Shown one piece after another: positions 1 through 5,152 of a stretch of 6,016 nt of DNA. Each line of letters opens with the position of its first letter. Position 1 is the first letter of the stretch. The notes beneath the pieces were generated by a model. That model did no database searches. It saw only the letters and a program-made list of their open reading frames with translations, and was not told the origin of the DNA. The stretch is from contig JAEDGN010000097.1 in assembly GCA_016297495.1 (NCBI GenBank), positions 1-6,016 on the forward strand. The letters run 5' to 3'. The position numbers and the translations under genes were made by a program. The stretch comes from Coprococcus sp. (lineage in GTDB: Bacteria > Bacillota > Clostridia > Lachnospirales > Lachnospiraceae).

Positions 1-597
1 CACCTGACAAAATGGCAGCAGTCCCTTTTCCAACATATGACGAATCATAAATATCTCCATCTCTGTCCCGTACCCGTGACCCTGATATTGCGGCAATATC
101 TCCAGTATTCCCATACTGCCTTCCAGATGCTGGCCTACGAATCCAATCATATCATCACCACGATATCCGACAAAAAGCTCTCCCCGCCGAATAATCGCTT
201 TCAAATCCGCTTCATCCACAGTATTATAGTAAGCAGTAAGTACCTCCAGATCACTGTCCATGGCATGCTCGATTCGAAGTTTCCGGGAAATATCCGGAGG
301 ATTCGGCAGCAAATAAGCCGCCTGTAAGCAATCAAGGCCGTCATACAGCCCATACCGTTCCCTGATAAACGCAATCAGTTCCGGCTGAAATACAACCAGC
401 AGTTCATAATTGCGGCTTTCGTATTTTTTCAGCCATTCGACAGCAGTATCATAATCATCTGATGCCAGCATAAAAGCATCGCCTATTGTATCTCTTAAAA
501 AAATACCCTTCTCATTATCCTCAAATATCTCTGCCGTCCCACGTTTGATGACCTCCGTAAGTCCGGCATATAACACTTTATCTGAATCCAGAATCAT
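1..597 (-). CDS. GNAT family N-acetyltransferase, partial (C-terminus beyond left edge)
   Basis: Reading leftward from an ATG at 597, the frame stays open for 199 codons to the window edge, so the C-terminus is missing. The C-terminal part, from about residue 106, looks like a GNAT acetyl-CoA-dependent transferase: a strand ending in LFVGY (141-145), another in MIGFVG (150-155), then GILEILPQYQGHGYG (163-177). The last carries the acetyl-CoA pyrophosphate-binding pattern Q-x-x-G-x-G (Q170, G173, G175) followed by an amphipathic helix. Residues 1-105 form an N-terminal extension that I cannot assign to a family; such extensions occur in Firmicutes GNATs. The substrate cannot be read from the sequence. 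The start follows the kinase stop codon by 22 bp. GGGGAGG (about 612-618) lies 14 nt upstream, a rather long spacing, but no better in-frame start exists. Co-transcription with the kinase is likely. GNAT assignment is firm, function unknown. Confidence 0.85.
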   Translation of the reverse strand, partial: MILDSDKVLYAGLTEVIKRGTAEIFEDNEKGIFLRDTIGDAFMLASDDYDTAVEWLKKYESRNYELLVVFQPELIAFIRERYGLYDGLDCLQAAYLLPNPPDISRKLRIEHAMDSDLEVLTAYYNTVDEADLKAIIRRGELFVGYRGDDMIGFVGQHLEGSMGILEILPQYQGHGYGTEMEIFMIRHMLEKGLLPFCQV

Positions 598-619
598 CCT
601 GTACTTGTAAACCTCCCCA

Positions 620-1153
620 TCAATGGTTCTTCACATATTCCATAAACTCCGGTGTCTTTGACCAGTATCTGATCCCCCAGTTTTCAAAATTCCACTCATC
701 CATGTAATCATTGCATTCATAATCAATATAATACATAATGCCTTCCTGCACCACGAAATTGGTCGGAAAATAATCGATATTGGTATTGGCAGGATATAGA
801 ACATTGCACATTCTCCGCATTTGCTCTACATAATCCGGCTGCATTCTCTCCTGAAGTACCAGCTCATAGATAGTGTCCCCATCGATATATTCTTTCAGTA
901 TACGCTCATTACTCACATCCACATCCAGCATCTCCGGCATTGGAATGCCAATAGCACGCAGACGGTGATAATCATTGATCTCCGCTTCTATTTTATTGCC
1001 AAATTGATAATAATCACATGGTTCATGGTGGATCTGCTTCAGCACAAACTTCCTGTCTCCGTCTGATACCAGATAAGAATAGCCTCCCTTGCCTTTACCC
1101 AACAATTTTATCATCATATATGTTTTACCATTCACTGTCATTGCATTATCCAT
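620..1153 (-). CDS. Small protein-kinase-like (RIO/Bud32/APH-fold) protein
   Basis: This encodes about 177 residues with the landmarks of a minimal kinase fold. Numbering from the upstream ATG at 1186, these are a glycine-rich loop GKGKGGYSYLV (30-40), an ATP-anchoring lysine in FVLK (K50), a candidate helix-C glutamate in KIEAEI (E67 or E69), a hinge-like ILKEYIDGDT (96-105), a catalytic-loop-like NIDYFPTN (136-143; D138, N143), and a metal-binding-like YYIDYE (152-157; D155) in the place of DFG. The usual HxD is NID here, so the loop is divergent. I chose the ATG at 1153 (residue 12 of the longer frame) because AGGGAGGG (1162-1169) sits 8 nt upstream; the ATG at 1186 has only a weak AAGAAG upstream. 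The target could be a protein or a small molecule; the sequence does not say. It precedes the GNAT gene by 22 bp, probably in one transcript. The kinase-like fold is well supported, activity less so. Confidence 0.75.
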   Translation of the reverse strand: MDNAMTVNGKTYMMIKLLGKGKGGYSYLVSDGDRKFVLKQIHHEPCDYYQFGNKIEAEINDYHRLRAIGIPMPEMLDVDVSNERILKEYIDGDTIYELVLQERMQPDYVEQMRRMCNVLYPANTNIDYFPTNFVVQEGIMYYIDYECNDYMDEWNFENWGIRYWSKTPEFMEYVKNH

Positions 1154-1161
1154 CTTATCTT

Positions 1162-1169
1162 CCCTCCCT
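1162..1169 (-). promoter_or_regulatory. Ribosome binding site deciding the kinase start
   Basis: AGGGAGGG on the minus strand lies 8 nt before the ATG at 1153. It falls inside the reading frame if the longer start at 1186 is used, which argues that translation really begins at 1153. A TATAAT at 1189-1194 would put the transcript 5' end near 1182, leaving the 1186 ATG outside the mRNA. Confidence 0.65.
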
Positions 1170-1188
1170 GCATCAATCGATTCCATTC

Positions 1189-1210
1189 ATTATACTTCTT
1201 CATTTTATCA
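1189..1210 (-). promoter_or_regulatory. Candidate promoter -10 elements for the kinase-GNAT unit
   Basis: Two alternative -10 elements occur on the minus strand: a perfect TATAAT (1189-1194) and an extended TGA-TAAAAT (1202-1210). Neither has a good -35 at 16-18 bp (GTTTTT and TAGTTT respectively), although the region is very A/T-rich. Either would give a short leader containing the ribosome binding site at 1162-1169. The -10 motifs are seen directly; their use is inferred. Confidence 0.4.
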
Positions 1211-1267
1211 AAAAAACGTATATAAAACTACTTTATTAGATTTTTTATCACTATTTCATATTTCCTG

Positions 1268-1296
1268 TTGAAATGTGCTGTATTTAGTGATACAAT
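1268..1296 (+). promoter_or_regulatory. Sigma-A type promoter of the substrate-binding lipoprotein gene
   Basis: TTGAAA (1268-1273), a 17-bp spacer, then TACAAT (1291-1296) preceded by TGA, giving an extended -10. This is close to the vegetative consensus. Transcription should start near 1303, giving a leader of about 86 nt. That is too short for a T-box, the leader known for trpXYZ-type operons in some Firmicutes. Confidence 0.7.
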
Positions 1297-1302
1297 AACT
1301 TT

Positions 1303-1330
1303 GTTACGTTGAAGTGTAACGCTTCAACGT
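1303..1330 (+). promoter_or_regulatory. Inverted repeat at the transcription start; putative operator or 5' mRNA hairpin
   Basis: ACGTTGAAG (1306-1314) and CTTCAACGT (1322-1330) are perfect 9-bp inverted arms around a 7-nt spacer. A second, overlapping pair GTTAC (1303-1307) / GTAAC (1316-1320) lies within the same stretch, so the two pairings are mutually exclusive. The repeat begins about 7 bp after the -10 box, covering roughly +1 to +28, where a repressor would block initiation. No T-run follows, so it is not an intrinsic terminator. The repeat is certain, the function inferred; the binding protein is not identifiable here. Confidence 0.55.
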
Positions 1331-1388
1331 GTAAAAAGTCTTAAATTATAACTGCTATAAGCTAAAAGTTATGGAGGAGGAAATTTAA

Positions 1389-2444
1389 ATGAAAAAGGGA
1401 CTTAAAAAAATGATTGCTGCCATTGCCTGTATGACTCTGGCTATGGGCTGTCTGTCAGGATGCGGCTCAAAAACGTCATCTAAGACTGAGACTGCTGCTT
1501 CAGCCGCTGCAGAAACAACCACAGAAAACAGCAGTGATAACAGTGAAAATGCTGATAACACGGTCTATCAGATTGGTATCTGCCAGCTGGTTCAGCATGA
1601 CGCGCTGGACCGTGCGACAAATGGCTTTAAGGATGCCCTGATTGAATTGCTGGGTGAAGACCACGTAGAATTTAATGTTCAGAATGCCCAGGGTGACTCA
1701 CAGACATGCGCCACCATTGCCAATCAGTTCGTGACCAATGATGTGGATCTGATCATGGCCAATGCAACAGCCGCATTACAGGCTTGTTCCAATGCCACAG
1801 CGACTATCCCTGTTGTCGGCACTTCCATTACAAGCTTTGCTGCCGCATTGGACATTGAACTGGATGATAATTCCTGTACAGGTATCAATGTCACCGGTAC
1901 CAACGACCTTGCACCACTCAGCGATCAGGCTCAGATCATAGCCGATCTTTTCCCGGATGTACAGCAGGTAGGTATCTTATACTGTTCCGCAGAAATCAAC
2001 TCCGTGTACCAGGCTGAACATATTGCTGAATATCTCGATGCACTGAATATCAACCATAAAGATTACAGTTTTTCAGATTCCAATGATCTTCAGTCTGTTA
2101 CCAATAATTGTGTAGCCGAATGCGATGTTATCTACGTTCCAACGGATAACGTAGTATCCAGCAATCAATCCATCATCGATGCCGTTGCCCGTCCGGCAGG
2201 CGTACCAATCATCTGTGGAGAAGAAAGCCAATGCACAGGCTGCGGTCTTGCATCTCTCTCCATCGATTTCTATGATATCGGCTACCGCGCCGGTGAACAG
2301 GCCTATGATATTCTTGTCAATGGTACTGATCCAGCCACAATGCCGGTTGAAGACCCACAGAGTTTAACACGAATCTACAATCCTGAAATCGCCGCAGATC
2401 TGGGTATCACTCTGGGGGATGAGTACCAGGCTATCGAACAGTAA
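1389..2444 (+). CDS. ABC transporter substrate-binding lipoprotein, TrpX-like (COG2984 / ABC_sub_bind family)
   Basis: This 351-residue exported lipoprotein starts with MKKGLKK, a hydrophobic stretch (8-21) and lipobox LSGC (22-25), so Cys25 should be lipidated and the protein tethered outside the membrane. A Ser/Thr/Ala/Glu-rich linker (about 26-58) follows, then the periplasmic-binding-like fold beginning YQIGICQLVQHDALD. Pieces typical of COG2984 are the QLVQHDALD start, DLIMANATAA, IPVVGTSIT, VQQVGILYCSAEINS, DVIYVPTDN, GVPIICGEE and FYDIGYRAGEQAYDIL. Family members feed ABC importers; streptococcal TrpX is linked to tryptophan, but the ligand is not readable here. Start: GGAGGAGG (1373-1380) lies 8 nt before ATG. 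It is monocistronic: a hairpin follows within 16 bp and the next gene converges. The missing permease and ATPase make it an orphan component. GC reached about 53% in one 60-base line counted. Family call is confident, substrate unknown. Confidence 0.9.
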   Translation: MKKGLKKMIAAIACMTLAMGCLSGCGSKTSSKTETAASAAAETTTENSSDNSENADNTVYQIGICQLVQHDALDRATNGFKDALIELLGEDHVEFNVQNAQGDSQTCATIANQFVTNDVDLIMANATAALQACSNATATIPVVGTSITSFAAALDIELDDNSCTGINVTGTNDLAPLSDQAQIIADLFPDVQQVGILYCSAEINSVYQAEHIAEYLDALNINHKDYSFSDSNDLQSVTNNCVAECDVIYVPTDNVVSSNQSIIDAVARPAGVPIICGEESQCTGCGLASLSIDFYDIGYRAGEQAYDILVNGTDPATMPVEDPQSLTRIYNPEIAADLGITLGDEYQAIEQ

Positions 2445-2459
2445 ACGTAGAGAGACAGG

Positions 2460-2524
2460 AGAGCCAAGGGGACAGGTTCCGTGACTCAATATGATTGAGT
2501 CACGGAACCTGTCCCCTTGGCTCT
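2460..2524. repeat. Long perfect inverted repeat (31-bp stem, 3-nt loop), REP/MITE-like
   Basis: Bases 2460-2490 are fully complementary to 2494-2524 around the loop ATG (2491-2493). The arm contains GGGGACAGGTTCCGTGACTC (2468-2487) and its complement. A stem of 31 bp without mismatch is far longer than a usual intrinsic terminator. It fills the space between two convergent genes and stops just before the stop codon of the right-hand gene. From general familiarity, similar GGGGACAGGTTCC-type palindromes recur between genes in Clostridia, suggesting a dispersed repeat, but I could not check this. No flanking direct repeat (target duplication) is evident. Confidence 0.8.
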
Positions 2525-2530
2525 TTTATT
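2460..2530 (+). terminator. Intrinsic terminator for the lipoprotein gene, formed by the long hairpin
   Basis: The hairpin is followed directly on the plus strand by TTTTATT (2524-2530), 16 bp past the lipoprotein stop codon, so it should end that transcript. In the opposite direction the stem is followed by TCCTGTCTC, which lacks a T-run; termination of the leftward gene here is therefore less certain, although the stem may still protect or end that mRNA. Confidence 0.7.
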
Positions 2531-3542
2531 CAAGACTATTCTTTTGCGCACGATGTCTGATGATCTGATACAGTGCAGCAAACAGAACACCCGCCACCGG
2601 CCAGACGATCCAGGAGATATGCCAGTTATTGAATACAAAACTGATACCAAGATATATAGCGACCACCGTACACCAATAAGCTCCTGAAAACCATGACACT
2701 TTCTTATTCAAACGTTTATTTTCAGGTGTATAATCTCCAACCTGCAATATCTTATTATAACTTCCCTGTATCATACCGGACCAGACAAATATAAAAACCG
2801 CAATGGCGATAATAACAAGCAAAATCGTCGTACACAGCAGATATATGTAATCTGACGCATCCAGACTGGCAGCTACCATCAATGGAACCACTGAAATGAT
2901 ACATAAGGCCGTTCCTATGGTCACACATCTGCGATAGACAGGCTCAAACTCGGATTTTTTCTTCTCAATGACACCCTTTACCCCATAATCCAGATTCAGC
3001 TCTTCTGTCTCAAAATATTCATACTTGCCAATCTTCATGCCGTTGCTTACAAGAAGGATCACACCACCGGCACACAGCAGCAAAAGAAGAACCGTTCCCA
3101 GACTTCCCGCCGCCTGTTCACTCATCAGGGCAGATCCGCCGCCCACTCCAGGAAGAGGAACAGCCAGTATCTGAAATCCGATCAATACTGCTGCGCTCAA
3201 AATACATAGTGCCACACCCATGGCTATTTTAACAGCGATTGCTGATACAGCACCTGTATATTCACTGACTTCTTCCAGGGATACACGCCTCAGTGATTCT
3301 TTTTCCATATCATTTGTTACAGTCTCTGATGGAAGGATCTCCTCCAGCTCATCTTTCAGCAAATAATCCGTACTCACATCAAAAATTGCACTTAACTTAA
3401 TAATCTTATCAATATCCGGTATGGATGTGCCACTTTCCCATTTAGATACAGACTGTCTGGATATTCCCAGCTTCTCCGCCAGATCCTCCTGTGACCAGTT
3501 ATTCTTTTTGCGAAGATTCATTATTTTATCACCTAAAATCAT
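2526..3542 (-). CDS. XRE-family HTH regulator fused to a six-helix membrane domain
   Basis: This encodes 338 residues. Residues 1-62 form a Cro/C1-type DNA-binding domain: LRKKNNWSQEDLAEKLGIS, then the recognition helix region SRQSVSKWESG (28-38) and IPDIDKIIKLSAIFDVSTDYLL (41-62). A charged linker (63-95) leads to hydrophobic helices at about 100-128, 145-167, 206-227, 233-257, 287-306 and 309-328, so the DNA-binding domain is probably cytoplasmic and tethered to the membrane. HTH-plus-membrane proteins of this layout are common in Clostridia; their signals are mostly unknown. Start: AGGAG lies 9 nt upstream (about 3552-3556). The stop codon (2526-2528) lies in the T-run of the neighbouring hairpin. 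A 10-bp palindrome TCATATATGA (3577-3586) lies 35 bp upstream of the start and could be a self-operator. No convincing promoter pair was found. HTH call is certain; target genes are unknown. Confidence 0.9.
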   Translation of the reverse strand: MILGDKIMNLRKKNNWSQEDLAEKLGISRQSVSKWESGTSIPDIDKIIKLSAIFDVSTDYLLKDELEEILPSETVTNDMEKESLRRVSLEEVSEYTGAVSAIAVKIAMGVALCILSAAVLIGFQILAVPLPGVGGGSALMSEQAAGSLGTVLLLLLCAGGVILLVSNGMKIGKYEYFETEELNLDYGVKGVIEKKKSEFEPVYRRCVTIGTALCIISVVPLMVAASLDASDYIYLLCTTILLVIIAIAVFIFVWSGMIQGSYNKILQVGDYTPENKRLNKKVSWFSGAYWCTVVAIYLGISFVFNNWHISWIVWPVAGVLFAALYQIIRHRAQKNSLE

Positions 3543-3850
3543 AACTTTCTTCTCCTCTTCTTTCTACAATTTGATTTCATATATGATGTCATTATTTCAA
3601 GCCAGCCGGGAGAACATCCTGTTCTTCATTCGTCAATCCGTGCTCCCTATCGATGGCTTTACTATACCATCTATTGAGACGAAAATCCATAAAGTGCGCT
3701 TGGAAAGTTCGCAACTATTGGTTGCAACTGTCAGTTTCCTGTTAGCGGACAGGCGAACCAGACTTAAAAAAATATTTTCATAGCCGGAAACATATGCTAA
3801 AATAATGATACTGATGTACATAAATATTTTAATAGAACGAGGTATATAGA
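3543..3850. other. 308-bp intergenic region with short inverted repeats
   Basis: I see no credible gene here; open frames on both strands lack ribosome binding sites. It holds the ribosome binding site and palindrome TCATATATGA (3577-3586) of the leftward HTH gene, and the reductase promoter (3775-3803). Between 3704 and 3765 short complementary segments cluster: GTTCGC (3707-3712) with GCGAAC (3753-3758), GCAAC (3711-3715) with GTTGC (3721-3725), and CCTGT (3738-3742) with ACAGG (3749-3753). Some overlap and cannot all form together. This might be a small structured RNA or a decayed repeat; no known riboswitch class was recognised. Confidence 0.45.
3775..3803 (+). promoter_or_regulatory. Promoter of the aldo-keto reductase gene
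   Basis: TTTTCA (3775-3780), a 17-bp spacer, and TAAAAT (3798-3803) preceded by TGC, an extended -10. The start site would be near 3810, giving a leader of about 40 nt that carries GAGG (3839-3842) 8 nt before the ATG. Confidence 0.55.
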
Positions 3851-4975
3851 ATGTCAGAAATGAAAAAACTTGGATTTGGTATGATGCGTCTCCCTCTAAC
3901 CCAGCCGGATGATCCGACGAAGATCGATCTGCCGCAGGTATGCCGTATGGTAGACACCTTTCTTGGAAAAGGCTTTACATATTTTGATACTGCCTATATG
4001 TATCACAACCACTGCAGTGAAAAGATCGTCAAGAAGGCACTGGTTGAACGTCATCCTCGTGACTGTTTCAAGCTGGCCACAAAGCTGCCCCTTGGCATGA
4101 TGAAAGGTATGGAACCATCCGATATGGAACGTATTTTCCAGGAACAGCGTGAAAAATGCGGTGTTGATTACTTCGATTATTATCTGCTCCATTGTCTGGA
4201 CAAAGAAAATTATGCACGGGCTCAGGAATTCGACAGCTTTGCTTTTCTCCAGCAGAAAAAAGCAGAAGGGCAGATTCGAAAGATGGGCTTTTCCTATCAT
4301 GACAATGCCGAACTGCTGGATCAGATTCTGACTGAGCACCCTGAGACAGAATTTGTTCAGCTGCAGATCAATTATCTGGACTGGGAAGACGATAATGTTC
4401 AATCCCGTAAATGCTATGAAGTCTGTGTCAAACACGGCAAACCGGTCATTGTCATGGAACCTGTTAAAGGCGGTATGCTGGCTAATATTCCTGAAAAAGC
4501 GGCCGATCTTTTCAAATCCTGTGAACCGGATGCCTCAATAGCATCATGGGCAGTTCGTTTTACTGCCAGCCTTGACAGCGTCTTTATGGTACTGTCCGGT
4601 ATGTCCGACGAGCAGCAGCTGCAGGATAATACTTCCTTTATGACAGATTTCAAGCCACTGAGCAAAGAAGAACTTACGATAATCGATCAGGCTGTGGATA
4701 TTATCCATGCCAGCATCGCTGTTTCGTGCACTTCCTGCCGCTATTGTACAGAAGGATGTCCGATGAAAATCGCCATTCCTGATTGTTTTACTCTGTATAA
4801 CAGACAGTACCAGTTTGGGGATGCCTCCCATTCAAAGGAACGTTTCAAAGATCTCATCGGCAGATCCGGTAAACCTTCAGAATGTATCGCCTGCGGTCAG
4901 TGTGAGGAACATTGCCCTCAGCATCTGCCAATTATTGAGAATCTGAAAAAATTAGCCGGAATGTTTGAAAACTAA
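3851..4975 (+). CDS. Aldo-keto reductase with C-terminal 2x[4Fe-4S] ferredoxin-like domain (COG1453 type)
   Basis: This is a 374-residue cytoplasmic oxidoreductase. An AKR TIM barrel occupies about 5-285: LGFGMMRLP at the N-terminus, FDTAYMYHN with D46 and Y51, TKLP with K78 and YYLLH with H114, together the AKR catalytic tetrad Asp-Tyr-Lys-His. Later barrel elements are QIRKMGFSYH (141-150), VQLQINYLDW (169-178) and PVIVMEPVKGGML (198-210). The C-terminal part has two ferredoxin motifs: C293-x2-C296-x2-C299-x3-C303-P and C345-x2-C348-x2-C351-x3-C355-P, each able to hold a [4Fe-4S] cluster. In this family the clusters may pass electrons to or from the barrel; substrate and electron partner are unknown, and the nicotinamide site was not verified. 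All catalytic and cluster residues are present and the length is normal for the family. It has its own promoter and terminator, so it is probably a single-gene unit. GC about 43-45% in lines counted. Confidence 0.93.
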   Translation: MSEMKKLGFGMMRLPLTQPDDPTKIDLPQVCRMVDTFLGKGFTYFDTAYMYHNHCSEKIVKKALVERHPRDCFKLATKLPLGMMKGMEPSDMERIFQEQREKCGVDYFDYYLLHCLDKENYARAQEFDSFAFLQQKKAEGQIRKMGFSYHDNAELLDQILTEHPETEFVQLQINYLDWEDDNVQSRKCYEVCVKHGKPVIVMEPVKGGMLANIPEKAADLFKSCEPDASIASWAVRFTASLDSVFMVLSGMSDEQQLQDNTSFMTDFKPLSKEELTIIDQAVDIIHASIAVSCTSCRYCTEGCPMKIAIPDCFTLYNRQYQFGDASHSKERFKDLIGRSGKPSECIACGQCEEHCPQHLPIIENLKKLAGMFEN

Positions 4976-4984
4976 ATCCACCTG

Positions 4985-5031
4985 AAACAGAGACTGATGC
5001 ACTGAAAATGCACCGGCCTCTGTTTTCTTTT
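4985..5031 (+). terminator. Intrinsic terminator after the aldo-keto reductase
   Basis: AAACAGAG (4985-4992) pairs with CTCTGTTT (5018-5025). The stem continues inward through CTG/CGG with one G-T wobble and two A-C mismatches to TGCA/TGCA around a CTGAAAA loop. A T-rich tail, TCTTTT, follows (5026-5031). It begins 9 bp past the stop codon. Confidence 0.8.
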
Positions 5032-5078
5032 GTCCAAAGACACTCGTATGTTGAGAAAAGAAAAATCGGATCACCCTC

Positions 5079-5107
5079 TTGGATTAGTAAAGGGAAAATA
5101 GTATAAT
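5079..5107 (+). promoter_or_regulatory. Strong sigma-A type promoter of the C39-like peptidase gene
   Basis: TTGGAT (5079-5084), a 17-bp spacer, then a perfect TATAAT (5102-5107). Transcription should start near 5114, giving a leader of about 39 nt with AAGGAGGTG (5137-5145), a near-perfect anti-16S match, 9 nt (from GGAGG) before the ATG. Confidence 0.75.
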
Positions 5108-5152
5108 ATAAATGAACGTTTGATTTACTAACTAACAAGGAGGTGTTTCAAG

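Noticed and set aside
1..327. 96-codon rightward open frame near the left edge
   Set aside because: It is antisense to the GNAT reading frame, which has an acetyl-CoA-binding motif and an open frame of 199 codons.
1315..1328. Catabolite-repression (cre) site within the inverted repeat
   Set aside because: TGTAACGCTTCAAC resembles the cre pattern but lacks one base of spacing in the first half, so it does not fit without a gap.
1303..1388. T-box or other tryptophan-responsive leader upstream of the TrpX-like gene
   Set aside because: The predicted leader is only about 86 nt, with no T-box motif and no terminator/antiterminator pair.
3633..3821. 62-codon leftward open frame, and an overlapping rightward frame reaching 3783, between the HTH gene and the reductase
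   Set aside because: Neither has a ribosome binding site before its ATG. The rightward frame starts inside the HTH gene on the opposite strand, and neither gives a recognisable protein.
3896..4435. 179-codon open frame antisense to the aldo-keto reductase
   Set aside because: It lies wholly within a gene with clear catalytic motifs, has no recognisable domain, and no ribosome binding site supports it.
5112..5123. Tiny leader peptide (ATG AAC GTT TGA) before the peptidase gene
   Set aside because: It is three codons long, has no ribosome binding site and would overlap the predicted transcription start.
4544..5138. Leftward open frames across the reductase end and the promoter region of the peptidase
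   Set aside because: They are antisense to a well-supported gene, terminator and promoter and show no domain or ribosome binding site.
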